Of a stretch of DNA of 64,000 nt, positions 17,220 through 28,692 are shown one piece after another; within the stretch, counting starts at the first letter, position 1, and the number at the start of each line of letters is the position of its first letter. The notes beneath the pieces were generated by a model. The model did no database searches. It had not been told where the DNA came from and saw nothing but the letters and a program-made list of their open reading frames with translations. The DNA comes from Eledone cirrhosa (lineage: Eukaryota > Mollusca > Cephalopoda > Octopoda > Eledonidae), in the NCBI GenBank assembly GCA_964016885.1, contig OZ024743.1, forward strand, positions 20,626,295 to 20,690,294. Reading direction: 5' to 3'. Position numbers and translations under genes: made by a program.

Positions 17220-18930
17220 TTAATCGTTATCATCTTTTTTACTCCTGTTTTTCTACACTTTCATGGTTTGGATGGGTTCTTTTCAGCTCAGCCTCTCTTC
17301 ACTTGTCGCTTTCCTTTATCCTTTCCTCTGTGAGTCTCAGCGATTTGAGATCGGCTCTGACCACCTCTGTACAGATTAACCTTTGCCTATCTCTACTGTG
17401 TCTTCTTATCAGACAGATTTCCAGATACTTCTTCAACCAGTGATCATCATCCATGTTCATCACATGTCCACACAAACAGTCTTCTCTCTTGCACACCACA
17501 TAGCATTCCCCTTAAACCCTGTTTTTCCTGCAGTTCATCCAAGCTCTGCCTTTGTCTCACATTTACATTGCACATCCAGAAAAGTATGGTAGCTTCATTT
17601 CTCTCCAACCTACACATGTCCTCTGCAATCACTGGCCATATTCCACTACCATTCAGCATTGCACTTCTTACACAGGCATCACACAGCCATCCTTTTGTAT
17701 GTAGGGAGAAACCTTTTGTTGTCAACAATGGGAGTAGCCCTCTAAACTTCTTCCATCTTGTCATTATTCTAGCTAGTATACTCTTGAAGCACTCTCTACC
17801 GCTGCTAATTAGGTCACCTAGATTGCAGAAGCTATCAACCACTTTTATGGATCCTTCATGATATTGGAAAAAGTTTATATCACTGACACTCATCTCTTCA
17901 ATTAACCCTGTGCATCTTTTGCATACAAATTCTTCTTATTTGTCTACCTATTATCCCACATATCTTGTGAACATTGTATAGAGTTTACTCCTATTTCCTT
18001 TTCTACATATTAAGCAGGGCCACTTCCCTGAAGGAATCAGCATCCCATGTTCTTTCCCACTTACTAGCATTTTGTTTTGACTAAGTTTACTCTCAATCTT
18101 TTTTATTCCAAATTCTGTTTCCATAGTCAGAACTTATTCTCTAGTTCTTTTATGAATTCAGCTATAAGGACCAGATCATCTGCATTGAGATATTCCCAAG
18201 AACAGCCAGTCTTAAACTCCCCTGTAATGGCTTAGAGAACTATGATGAACAGCAGTAGTCTCAGAACTGAATCCTGATGAACTCCTACCTGCACCTTGAA
18301 TTCCTCATTAAACTCATTTCCTACTCTCACTAACTGTCAACTCCTCTGTACATGGCTTGCACTGTTCTCACAAACCATTCTTTTTCACCTAATTTCATTA
18401 AGGATCACCAGATAATAGAATGAGGTACTCTGTCAAAAGTCTTTTCTAGATCAACAAAAGTCATATATAGTAGCTTATTCTTGGCTAAGAACTTCTCTTC
18501 TAGTTGTCTCACTAAGAAGAGGGCATCTGTAGTACTTTTCCCAGGCATAAAACTTAATCGGATTTCATCTAAATTGAAATATCCCCTAATTAGCTGTGCT
18601 AGAACTCTTTCTGTCACTTTCATAACTTGGTCCATCAGTTTTATTATTCTGTAGTTGCTTCTTTCTAGAGCATCCCCTTTACTCTTATAGCAATTTATGA
18701 TTATACTGCTGCACCAGTCATTGGGTATGACAGTCTTGCATTACCTGATTGACTATGTGGGTTACTAGTTTGACTGCTACCCCTCTCAATGCTTTTAGCA
18801 TCCCAGCAGTTAACTCTGGTGGTCCTGCAGCTTACCCATTGTTCATCTTCTTGATTGATTCTTTGACCATAAAACTGTCAATTTCAATAGCTGGTCCCTC
18901 TGTTTGGGTAGGTTAGAGTAATCTCTCTTC
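17220..18930 (-). pseudogene. RTE-like LINE, copy 6, old and decayed, minus strand
   Basis: Minus-strand pieces align in order with copy 5: RDQVMK-type MDQVMKVTERVLAQLIRG, MPGKSTTDALFLVRQLEEKF and FVDLEKTFDRVPHSIIW (18635-18405), then a long decayed middle, then VDSFCNLGDLISSG, KKFRGLLPLLTTKGFSL and CDACVRSAMLNGSG (17893-17447). Many stops and frameshifts are present. The left end keeps a decayed tail (CCATCCAAACCATGAAAGTG read on the minus strand). Confidence 0.85.
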
Positions 18931-19033
18931 TACGATGTGTGTTGGTATCAGAAAGGCCATTTAGCTGTAGAAATATCTCATCCCAGTTTATGCCAGCATG
19001 GTTAGCCAGAAGTGAAAATGATGATGATGATGT
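18931..19033 (+). mobile_element. Solo LINE/SINE 3' tail
   Basis: GTTGGTATCAGAAAGGCCAT, AGCTGTAGAAATATC, GCCAGCATGGTTAGCC and (GAT)n: only the terminal ~100 bases of the LINE family, opposite in orientation to copy 6. Confidence 0.7.
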
Positions 19034-19599
19034 TTAAGATGAACCTTAGTTATAGAGGTAAGCTTTTGAAGGATAGAATTCCATATTGTATAAACTGGCA
19101 TATGCAGCATTTCAGAATTTGTAAAAATGATTATATTGTAAATTCACCATAAGGATATATTTCCTTTTGGCAACTAACTTATTCACCATAAATAATGTTG
19201 CAGCTTGAAATTTATGAATTTCTTTATTTAGGTATACTGCTACACTGATTTAGATTAAAAGAAGACTGTCTGGCACTAAAATTCTGACATGTCTAAATTC
19301 TGCATGGTCTAAGCAAAATAAAAAATATATTAAATTTTAATAGCTTAATAGTTTTCCAAAATTAAAAAATAAAATTGATAATAGAGATTTTCAAGGAAAT
19401 AAATTTTGTGAAATTTTGGAATATAACATATTATTTTGCTTGAATCAAGTTAATTTATAAAAATTTAACAAAACATAACATCAATTAATCTCACTGAAAA
19501 TATAGTTTTCCCCAAAATTATATTTATACAGAAACTATTCATGATATTCTTTTATTAGTTTCAGTCCTTCAACTGTGAATATTTGGCCACACTAGAATA
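19034..19599. other. AT-rich DNA, nothing recognised
   Basis: No coding, repeat or RNA signal. Confidence 0.5.
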
Positions 19600-19723
19600 C
19601 CATTTTAAAGGGAAACAGATCCCTAGTCTGGGAGGTCAGTAGTTCCACTTCAGTAATGAATTGGTCTAAGTAGACCAGCCAACCCTTGCTAGCAGGGAAA
19701 ATAGTCATCAAATCGATGATTAT
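19600..19723 (+). mobile_element. SINE 3' fragment (family 4)
   Basis: AAACAGATCCCTAGTCTGGG..GTAGACCAGCCAACCCTTGC, then GCAGGGAAAATAG and a GAT end. Similar text closes the elements at 27280-27632 and 56150-56250. Confidence 0.55.

Positions 19724-19766
<43 letters not shown>
19724..19766 (+). repeat. (CT)n microsatellite
   Basis: About 21 CT repeats separate two SINE pieces. Confidence 0.97.
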
Positions 19767-19767
<1 letters not shown>

Positions 19768-19769
<2 letters not shown>

Positions 19770-20052
19770 AAGGTGCATGGCTTAGAGCATTGGGCTTGCA
19801 ATCGTGAGGTTGTGTGTTCGATTCTTGAGCAAGAAACTTTATTATACGTTGCTCCAGTTTAATCAGCAGTAGAAATGAGTTGTGACATCACTGGTGTTGA
19901 GTTATAGTGGCCTTTGCCTTTCCCTTAGACATGGGAAGGGGAGACTGGTATGCAAGGGCGACTGGTTCTTTCATAAACAACCTTGCCTGGAATGTGCTTC
20001 AGAGGGGGAACTTTCTAGGTACATATCCCATAGCCATTCGTGACCAAAGGGC
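19768..20052 (+). mobile_element. tRNA-derived SINE, family 2
   Basis: Head GGTGCATGGCTTAGAGCATT (A box shortened by a small deletion), B-box region GGTTGTGTGTTCGATTC, then GTTGTGACATCACTGG, CAGAGGGGGAACTTTCTAGG and CCATTCGTGACCAAAGGGC. Less diverged than the copy at 13134. Confidence 0.8.
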
Positions 20053-20139
20053 GTCTTTATATATCTATCTATCTAAGGCGGGTAAAATTCCCGAGATCCA
20101 TGGACGAGTTCTCTCCAGCGGTCTCTGTCCCTCATTATC

Positions 20140-20142
<3 letters not shown>
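20053..20142 (-). mobile_element. 3'-end fragment of a second LINE family
   Basis: (TATC)n followed by GGGTAAAATTCCCGAGATCC and GACGAGTTCTCTCCAGC matches the 3' end of the larger LINE fragment at 43888-44600. Confidence 0.7.

Positions 20143-20206
<64 letters not shown>
20143..20206. repeat. (TA)n microsatellite
   Basis: About 31 TA repeats leading into the hairpin. Confidence 0.97.
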
Positions 20207-20209
<3 letters not shown>

Positions 20210-20319
20210 AAAAAGTATGACCCCGACGGCAGAGCTCAAGCCATTTCGATGGCTATTTCTGGACCAGAAATAGCCGTCGAAACGGCTTAAGCTCTGCCGT
20301 CGGGGTCATACTTTTTCCT
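20207..20319. repeat. 56-bp-arm hairpin with a single-base loop
   Basis: AGGAAAAAGTATGACCCCGA on the left returns as its complement on the right; centre at 20263. Few mismatches (CATTTCGATGG against CCGTCGAAACGG). No ORF. It looks like two inverted retroelement ends. Confidence 0.85.
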
Positions 20320-20520
20320 ATTTCCCACTCTACTACCCTAAGTATTGAGTACTCTGGTGTGTTATGGTCCATCTGGTTCCTTACCACATTTCCTTTTATA
20401 TATATATATATATATATACTGTAGTGATGAAATATATATAACCAAGTGGTCAGTAGCTCTGATTGAGTACTGACTTTTGACAACCCCTCTATCCAATGCC
20501 ATGATGATGATAATAATTAT
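20320..20520. other. Unassigned spacer with TA runs
   Basis: TA repeats at 20396-20418 and a short GAT/ATT run at 20501-20530; nothing else recognised. Confidence 0.4.
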
Positions 20521-20718
20521 TATTATTATCGGTGGATAGGCAGTATCAGTAGAGGGTCAGATGCCATGCTTTTCAGCATAGAGTTACGGCCCTTTACAGT
20601 GGGTTCAAATCCCGTGGAGGTTAACTTTGCCTTTCATCCTTAATGGGGTCAATGAAATAAAGCACCAGTAATGCACTGAGATAATTGCTGGCCTTGTGCC
20701 AAAAGTAGAAACAATCAT
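20521..20718 (+). mobile_element. SINE family 3 (ends CTGGCCTTGTGCC)
   Basis: Pol III-like B box GGTTCAAATCCCG, then GAGGTTAACTTTGCCTTTCA, TCAATGAAATAAAGCACCAG and TTGCTGGCCTTGTGCCAAAA. At least ten relatives occur in this window on both strands. Confidence 0.8.
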
Positions 20719-20742
20719 TATATATATATATATATATATATT

Positions 20743-20980
20743 TATGTAATAAACAACATAAGGCAATTATTCCATTTACCAGTGGTTTCTTAAAAGCAAA
20801 AAATTTTGCTTTCAATCCTCAGAATGAAAAAATCCTGGTCTGTTTATTGAATTTGGATTTTAAAATCCAAATTCAATAAACAGACCAGGATTTTTTCATT
20901 CTGAGGATTGAAAGCAACATTTTTTGCTTTTAAGAAACCACTGGTAAATGGAATAATTGCCTTATGTTGTTTATTACATA
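20743..20980. repeat. 238-bp near-perfect palindrome, no spacer
   Basis: Arms 20743-20861 and 20862-20980 pair with one mismatch that I can find; the centre is TTTTAAAA. Outer ends are TATGTAATAAACAACATAAG. It contains CTGAGGATTGAAAGC and AAGAAACCACTGG. The copy must be young, or an assembly artefact. Confidence 0.88.
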
Positions 20981-21059
20981 ACTATTAAGCTCTGTTACCT
21001 ACATAGAGCACTCTTTTTTCCTGGACTTTTCCGACGGAATTACTTCATTTACACACATA

Positions 21060-21190
21060 TATATATAAGGCAAGCTGCTGGACAGTTTCCATGTACCAAA
21101 TTTTACTCATAAGGTATTGGTTAACCTGAGCTTATAGTAGACACTCAAGGTGCCACAGCATGATGCAGACATTTATTTATTTATTTCATA
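21060..21190 (+). mobile_element. Fragment of a dispersed repeat (cephalopod-type, unnamed)
   Basis: AAGGCAAGCTGCTGGACAG, CATGTACCAAATTTTACTCA and GTATTGGTTAACCTGAGC, then CAAGGTGCCACAGCATGATG. I recognise the style from cephalopod genomes but cannot name it. An ATTT run ends it. Confidence 0.45.
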
Positions 21191-23689
21191 AAAGTGCCTT
21201 ATATGCATGTTTCTATATTATTTGTTGAGAATCTATTGTAGAATATCACTAAAATGTAATTAGGGTAGCTAGAAGCCATTAAGGTTACAAAGTAAGCAAG
21301 AAGTGAAGATTGTTAGTCTCATCAAAGTAAGAATATATATTGTTAAGGTCATTTAATAATGAATCATTGACATTGAATCGAAAAAATGAAAGAGGTGGGG
21401 TTCAGGATTTGGTTCAAAGGTTTTTATTGCAGATTTGAGTAATTGTTCCTATGATGTCTTGAACAATAACTTTTGTCTCGCTTAATTTATTTAGATTGAA
21501 AGATTCCTGTTGTTTATCATTGAAGAATATTTTATTAGATGAATTATTTGTGACCTTTGAAGGGGATTGTAAATTCAAATCATTCTAAGAAGACATGATT
21601 AATTATCATATTGAACACATTGGTGTGTGCTAGAAGGATAATTGAACAGTAACTAAATTGTTACTTTCTTTGATTATGAAGCATACAGATGCATGCGTCA
21701 ATATTTTGTAGATAAAGAGATAACTTATGGTTACTTCTGGATAACAACAATGCTTAAGAGTGTTGCTGAAAATGACATCCACAGCATTGGGTTTTATTAC
21801 TGCTGAAGGTTTGGTCAAAATGTTATAGTAAATTGAAAAGATGAGAAAACTAGCTTGGAAGAAATATGTCTATGTGGCCCCAGAAAGGAAATTAGCCAGT
21901 TGTAGAAGATCACGCCACCTAGCTTTGACTTTGAAGGCAGTCGATTAACTGCCCTTAATTCTGACGTCAGTAGCTGAATACACTCTCTTTTCAACTTTGT
22001 GTGTTGATGCGAGCAGACGCATTTCACTGTAACAAAACAGCGATATCACACCATGCGGTCACGGGATATTTGAACACCGCCACGAAATGATAATTACGAA
22101 TTACCAATCAAGGAGCAACTGATATGATAACCTGTTTTGTTTATTGCTCTGATTAAAATGCTCATGTACATATAATCTCGAGGTATGTTCTTTTTGCTTA
22201 ATTGTTTACCTACACGTAACAACAAATAGAAGAGATGTTCTAACAGCCAAGCTAGGGAAACAAACTCCCCTCTAAATCGTAAAACAACGTAACCTTCTAA
22301 TAGTGATTGTTAAATCTCCAGAGAAGCTTGACAATAAAAATAAAATTGGACACCAGTCAAAATGTTCTGATGAACAGGTAAACAGCACCTTGATAAATAT
22401 AATCACTCCACTAAGAATTGAGAAATATTCACTGTAGTAGGATTTGTTAGTAAATTTAACAGTTATTTGTGATTTTCATTCTTTAAATTACAATTCGGCA
22501 TAGCACTGACAAACTGGATTAAGAATACACAAGTAGAGGGAAAAAGCTTATCATCTGTAAGCTCCAACATGTTACCCCATTAAGTAAAGTATAGCAGAAA
22601 GTATGATGTGAAATGAAATTAAAATGCTTTTCCTAATGGTTGGTTGAGATGGTTAACAACTCTTCCCATGTAAAACTAGCATTAATCCGGCCAACTAGAC
22701 AGCTACCTAATATGCCAACTTCAGAAAGGTGCATTACATAATTTTATACAAATTTGTATAAATATTAAATATATGATAATTTCCTGTGATAAATAAATAA
22801 ATTGCTAAACATATTTGCTGCATAGCAGCATTGTGGAAATATCCAAACTAATGAAGAGAGTTGTATGGTGTTATGACAAGTCACATGATTTGGTGTGGAC
22901 AAGTGTTGAGTGTGTAGTATAAAATGCAGGCTTAGTAATGTTTTTAGTGTTGTCAGAGCAAGAAGTAACAAAACCTAGGTTTGTAAGTTTACCAGATTGT
23001 AAGTTGAAATTATTCTACATGGGGCAATGGGATGCTCCTTGTAGAGCAAGCCCAGGATGCTGAATATCCAGGCACTGACTCGGCTCCCTTGGAATATGTT
23101 TCTCATACTGGAATTTACAAAAACTGCCTTTCTCATATCAAGTTTATTGTCGTTGAAGGTGAATTTTGAGATGAATGAACATATATTTAGTATGAGAAAT
23201 GTAGCAATGTAGCACAAACAAATGCATCAATAGTCTTCTATTTTGCATCAGTGATATTAATAAAAAAAATATCTGTATGGCTTTAATACTTGAAGGATAC
23301 ATCAATGAATTGTAAGCTATATAGAATATAATTTGAATTTGGCCTTTCATTGACTTTTTATATTTTTGTAGAATTATACAAGTTTTTAAAGATATTTCCA
23401 TTGAAAACATATTTTACTATCAATTGTTAAAATAATTGCAAACTAGTCACTGTTAAAATAATTGTTTCTAGTATAAGCATAATATTACAAGTTCAGAAGA
23501 AGAGTATACTTGGTTAGACTGATATCCTGTACTTATCTGGTATATATTCTATCAACCCAAAAAGGATGAAAAGTAATATCAGTTTGGTGAAAATTAAAAA
23601 GTATAAATATGCATATAAATGCCACAAGGCATTTTGTCTCTCATTCAACCACTTCAACCATTACATCACTACTGTTGTTAGAACAGCTA
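21191..23689. other. 2.5 kb AT-rich DNA, nothing recognised
   Basis: Only short non-conserved ORFs. No exon with convincing splice sites, no repeat that I can name. Confidence 0.5.
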
Positions 23690-23694
23690 TACTT

Positions 23695-23888
23695 GCAAAT
23701 CTTGATTGGCAGCATCGGTAGAGGGTGGGACGCCATGCTTTCTAGCATAGTTACGTCCCTTTACATTCTGAGTTCAAATCCCGCCGAGGTTAACTTTGCT
23801 TTTCATCCTTACGGGGTCAATAAAATAAAGTACCAGTAATGTACTGGGTAATTGCTGGCCTTGTGCCTAAAGTAGAAACAATTATTAT
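23695..23888 (+). mobile_element. SINE family 3
   Basis: GATTGGCAGCATCGGTAGAG, B box GAGTTCAAATCCCGCCG, CAATAAAATAAAGTACCAG and CTGGCCTTGTGCCTAAAG; well preserved. Confidence 0.82.
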
Positions 23889-23894
23889 CATAAG

Positions 23895-24100
23895 TGTGGC
23901 TGGTTGACTGAATCATTAGAACATTGGAAAAATGCCTTGAGGCATCTAGTTAGTCCTTCATGAGGTCAACGTTGCTTTTCATATTTTCAGAGTTGATAAA
24001 ATAAAGTACTAGTCAAGTACTGGGGTTGCTATAATGGATTTGGGATTCAATACATATTGTTGCTGGCCTTGTGCCAATGTTAGAAAGAATTATTACAATA
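23895..24100 (+). mobile_element. SINE family 3 relative, older
   Basis: GGCTGGTTGACTGAATCATT, AGGTCAACGTTGCTTTTCAT, GATAAAATAAAGTACTAGTC and TTGCTGGCCTTGTGCC. It lies in tandem directly after the younger copy. Confidence 0.7.
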
Positions 24101-26108
24101 TTTACCTGCACTACCTTCTACTTACTCATGGCAAAATAGAGAAGAAAGCTTATTGCTAGATTAAGTTATGGGGGAGTCGGAAAGAATTTCGATGGAATGG
24201 GTAAAATTTGTTTAGCATCTAAGACAAATAAATTTCTTTTGCTCTAGCCTACCCAGATAGGGTAGGGTTTCACACTTCAATTAACTTAGATTATCCATAC
24301 AATTAATAAACACAAACTCTGTAAATGTGTTTAAAATCTACAAATAGATGTTAGGAGATAACTTGAATAAGACTAATTAATTAAAATTTTTAGCAAATAC
24401 AGATTGTGCTGTAAATGTTTACATAGGTAATAATAGTAGATTAAAACACTTCAATTAATTAAGATTATCCATGGAATTAATTGACACAAAATTAGTTGAC
24501 ACTATATTATGTGTGAGACAAAACTGTCTTTGTATTTAATATGCAGAATGTACCCTTTTATTTAATATGCAGAATGCACCATTTTATTCAGTTAAACTTC
24601 TTAATCCTATATCTTGCTACAAAGTTTGATAAGCAATAGGAAAATAGGTATTAAGAAATAGCTCATGAGAGTTGTTTGGTCCATAGTATAATCTTGCAGA
24701 CCTATAATCAAAAGCATACCAGCTGTAACCATCTTGTATTTTTTATATTAGGGACTTCATTATATATTGTATTTTGTTTGATTTAAGATAATACAGGAGT
24801 TTTAACTTCTCTTTGTAGGAAGACAATCAACAACATAATAGTTGGCTTCCATTGTTTGGGCAATTCATAAGTGTGCTGAATGTGAGGTCTGAATTGGTAA
24901 TAATAAATTCAAAATGGAATAATTGATAGACACTCTCCTGCTTTCAACTTTTCATATATCCTACTCCTATTAAAGCAGTCACAAAAATGACAAATTCCTA
25001 TTTAAAATCATTGATATGCTGATGTCACAATTCCCTAGCTTTTTGACAAAAGAATAAACAGTTTTGAGAATCTAACTGTTAGCAACATACAGAAAATGTT
25101 TACATGAAAGACATTCGTATGTATGATGATATATTAAGAAAAAAAGAAGTATTAAGCTAGAGAATTTGAAATTATTATAGAAGACCAGTGATTTGTATGT
25201 GCAAAGTTAATTTATGAGAAGTTGTAAAGTGAATCAATAAAATAACTGAGCATCTGTTGCTTTGATTAATATACACAAGAAAACTATGCTGGTATAGAAA
25301 TCTCATGTTAATGAATGATACTTGTAGCTGAAGTAAATATAAATAATGCAGAAGTGGCTAATTCAGAGCTGAGAAATATAGGTCTCATGAGGAAAAATGC
25401 TACAAGATCAAGAAATATTCATGCATAACACTGATATTAAATCAATGAATATTGTAATCATTATGATGATGATAATGTTTTAGACATGATTCAATCGATT
25501 AACTCCTTTTCTAAATAAAAATAACCTATATACACACATGAATGAAAACATTCTAAAATATCTCAGTTGTAAAATTATTTTATTAAATTTAAATTAACTA
25601 GCTTACATTGTGAAATGTCAAATTAAATTTGCTATATTTGTGGATAGAGATGTTAATTTAATCTTAAATATACACTGAACATATTATTGAATATCCTACT
25701 TAGCTTTAACAAAATTATCACTATTTCAATGCAATCATACTATTTCACAATTCAAAAGTATAATTCTCATTATTCAATATTTTTTGTGTGTGTGATTTAT
25801 TGTGTGTAACATTCATGAATTTCTGTGATGAATTATTAATAGAATAATAAAAACGAATTAGTTATTAACCACATAGTTTGTTATTCTCGTGCCACTATAT
25901 TTTGATCAGTATCTCCTTTGATCAACTTTAGATGTCATATGTTTGTATATGCCTATGGTTTGACTAAAATTAAACTTTCGAACCTTTACAATTAACATAA
26001 GTTTCTAATATCATATCCACTAAACCATAGCCTTCTAAAGGAAGAAAATTGTATTGAAAATTAAAGCTTGTGAAACTTTGACAAGTATGTGCTTGTATAT
26101 ATACTTGC
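24101..26108. other. 2 kb AT-rich DNA, nothing recognised
   Basis: A small local duplication occurs near 24240-24490 (CACTTCAATTAA..GATTATCCAT twice). No gene signal. Confidence 0.45.
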
Positions 26109-26218
26109 TACCACCTTTGTATATATATATTTCTATCTGCATTGCACCACCTTTCTGAAGTTCACTTCAAAAAGCCAGTACAATGCAGACAGAAATATAT
26201 TTATATATAAAAGTGGTA
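26109..26218. repeat. 110-bp foldback
   Basis: TACCACCTTTGTATATATAT..TATCTGCATTG on the left pairs with CAATGCAGACAG..AAAAGTGGTA on the right around a ~35-base loop. Confidence 0.65.
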
Positions 26219-26289
26219 TTGGGGTAAAGGATGACAAATAAAATAAAACAAAACAAAATAATGTTTATTTTACATAGTATATTTCATCA

Positions 26290-26680
26290 TATTTAATGGT
26301 AAATACTTTCTTTTCAAATGAAAAAATGAGAAATAATACATCCACCTTTGTTGTGTCCGTGTGGATTGTGCATATGTTGAGCAGTCATAAAAGCCACTCT
26401 GCTCCCTATAGCTCTATTCTATTGTTCATCAGTGGTTTCTGTGTGTTTATAATCAAGGCCTCCTTAATTCTTAAATTACCCACATTCCTCCCTGTTACTG
26501 ATATGATGACTGCAAAGTTTTAGTTGCAGCATTTATCAAGGAGATTTTTGACAGAGGAAGCTCTTGTGGTCATGTGCACTTTAATCCATATGTGTAACAT
26601 CCGGACAGTACTTCCATTGTATGAGGAACCACATTGTCTGTAAGTGACCCTGTAGGACACATTAATTCTCATGTGTTAAA
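26290..26680 (-). pseudogene. Decayed Penelope-like GIY-YIG fragment
   Basis: Minus-strand translation gives VSYRVTYRQCGSSYNGSTVR, then IKVHMTTRASSVKNLL, then NVGNLRIKEALIINTQKP. This matches the layout of GIY-YIG domains that end Penelope-like ORFs (tyrosine motif, Arg, conserved C-terminal KEALII block). Stops and shifts are present. It differs from the 10.4-11.6 kb domain, so it is a separate, older family. Confidence 0.6.
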
Positions 26681-26714
26681 TGCCACAACTGAGACATTGA
26701 GGCCATCATATAGG

Positions 26715-26860
26715 TGGTGAAGATGACTCAGGAATTTAAGAATTGAGGAAGCCTTAATTATAATAGAACGAAGCTACATGGAACAGAGTGACTTTTATGA
26801 TTGCTTTACCATGTGCAATCCACACATACAACATAGGAAGGATCCATTAGAGGAGGATAT
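26715..26860 (+). repeat. Inverted partial copy of the Penelope-like relic
   Basis: GAATTTAAGAATTGAGGAAG..CCTTAATTATAATAG and GTGCAATCCACACATACAAC are the complement of the left relic's 3' part, so the locus again holds two inverted element ends. Confidence 0.55.
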
Positions 26861-27279
26861 ATCTATGTTTTGCTTTATCTGGAGACTCCATGACCAGGGA
26901 AGTAAAATACCCTACATTAAATGGAGTATCCTGGACACAGCATGCTTTAACCCCTATAAGCCAGGTGGCTGCTGTGTGCTATGCCAAAAGGCAACCGGTG
27001 TTTGGTCTGAGATAACTTATTTCTGTATTCACTACTAAACCCTATGTCTTGAGATTGTTCCCCTATCCATTACCTATGGACCTGCCAGGTAGAGGTTCTC
27101 TCTCTTGACCAAAGGAGAATATTATCTGTTGAAATATTTTAGACAAATATTACAATTTACTGAAAAATATGATTAAAACTCATGTATTGGTTTATCTTAA
27201 AAAACAATATTATTTTACAAGGCTTTTTTTATGGCTGAAATAGCTTCATATCAAAATTTTATCTATACAGCAACACCGT
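26861..27279. other. Unassigned
   Basis: No recognised feature. Confidence 0.35.
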
Positions 27280-27632
27280 TGTTTTCATAGTCGCATGAGC
27301 TTCTGTCGTGTAAAGAACACAACAGCCTCCCTAGTGTTGGTAATCTACATGATAAATTCACCCAGTGCATGCTATAAGTAGTTGGTGATTGATTGGAAAG
27401 GGATCCAGCCACAGAAAGCTTGCCTAAAAAGGGTTCGGAAGACTCTTTAGTTGTGTCAAAGACATGATAGAATATAAGATCGGACATAACTGAGTTGCAG
27501 CCCCCCCCCCCCCCCCCCCCCATGTTTGTCTGTCTGGGAAGACAGTAACTCAGATTCAATACTCACTTGGTCGATGTAGACCCGTTCAACTCTTGCTAGC
27601 TGGGAAAAACAGATGTTAAACAATGATGATTA
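27280..27632 (+). mobile_element. SINE family 4 with poly-C insertion
   Basis: Body GGATCCAGCCACAGAAAGC, C22 run at 27500-27521, TCGATGTAGACCCGTTCAAC, CTTGCTAGCTGGGAAAAAC and a GAT end. The head is diverged. Confidence 0.55.
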
Positions 27633-27857
27633 TATTTTTAAAATATTATATACAGTAAACAGATTGTTTGCTGTTTTTCTGAATACACACTGGAGAGAAT
27701 ATCCAGCACTGTTTGCTTAACTTTAGCAATTCTAAATAGTTTTTCATACATAACACTATGTAAATATCTTGCTAGACACATTTCATATCATATAGAGGAG
27801 AATTGTTATAGCAATATTTTTCTCTGTACACAGAAGAAAATGATTTTATTTAAACTG

Positions 27858-27858
<1 letters not shown>

Positions 27859-27946
<88 letters not shown>
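27859..27946. repeat. (TA)n microsatellite
   Basis: More than 40 TA repeats, immediately left of the 315-bp monomer array. Confidence 0.97.
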
Positions 27947-27950
<4 letters not shown>

Positions 27951-28692
27951 ATTAGAATTGGTGCTCTGAAATAGCTATATATATATGAATGTATATATAG
28001 TGTATTTTGCAATACACTGTATGCTTAGTTAAAAGCATTTCGAAGACCTTATGCTATTGTTTTAGAGTAGTGACAGACTCACTTACTTTAATTTTCAGCA
28101 CACAGGGGAGATAAAGCTGACAGGGCCCTGTTTTGCATTTATTGATGCTTATCAAAGCCAACTACTCCTCCTGTTTGCTGAAATCATGGATGTTTGGTTC
28201 TTATAGAATTCTAGTAAATAATCAGGAACTGATTATACAGAGCGGTTGCCGGTCAAGCAGAAATTGAAAATTAGAATTGGTGCTCTGAAATAGCTATATA
28301 TATATATGAATGTATACTCAGTTTACTCAGCTGTAGAAATGAGATGATAGGGACTGGGGTCCCTATTATTCCACTGCAAAGTGGTCGTGGAGGTGCCACG
28401 GAAAAAAAAAAAAAAAAAAAAAGCACCCAGCACTCACTGTAAATGAGGTTGGTGTTAGGAAGGGCATCCAGCTGTAGAAATCAAGCCAGAATCAGTTCCC
28501 GTCCCACCCTTGCAAGCAGGGAAAAGCGGACGTAAAATGAATGAATGAATGAAAAAAATGTATATATAGTGTATTTTGCAATACACTGTATGCTTAATTA
28601 AAAGCATTTCGAAGACCTTATGCTATTGTTTTAGAGTAGTGACAGATTCACTTACTTTAATTTTCAGCACACAGGGGAGATAAAGCTGATTT
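27947..28692 (+). repeat. Tandem ~315-bp monomers, plus orientation (one split by a SINE)
   Basis: The monomer starts GAAAATTAGAATTGGTGCTC and ends GGTTGCCGGTCAAGCAGAAA. The first copy is 27947-28262; the second starts at 28264, is interrupted at 28316 and resumes at 28558. It includes a GTGTATTTTGCAATACAC hairpin. No ORF. Confidence 0.8.
28317..28557 (+). mobile_element. SINE family 1, 5'-truncated, with 7-bp target duplication
   Basis: It begins inside the body (CTCAGTTTACTCAGCTGTAG) and keeps one LINE hairpin unit interrupted by an A20 run at 28401-28421, then GTTGGTGTTAGGAAGGGC, CCCGTCCCACCCTTGCAAGC and an (AATG)n tail. ATGTATA flanks it on both sides (28310-28316, 28558-28564). Its last 43 bases equal 16939-16981 of LINE copy 5. 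Confidence 0.88.

Noticed and set aside
20265..20300. Hammerhead in the 20.2-kb hairpin (GTCGAAACGGC)
   Set aside because: GAAAC is just the loop side of an AGCCGT/ACGGCT stem; no CTGANGA core.
20895..20920. Hammerhead in the 238-bp palindrome (CTGAGGATTGAAAGC)
   Set aside because: Both boxes occur but only two bases separate them, so helix II is impossible.
26778..27038. 86-residue ORF with several cysteines
   Set aside because: The first part is the inverted Penelope-like relic read in the wrong frame; cysteine spacing fits no known finger.
28014..28130. Hammerhead ribozyme in the 315-bp monomer (GAAATGCTT..AAGCATA on the minus strand)
   Set aside because: A GAAA and a good helix III exist, but no CTGANGA core or helix I partner lies at the required place.
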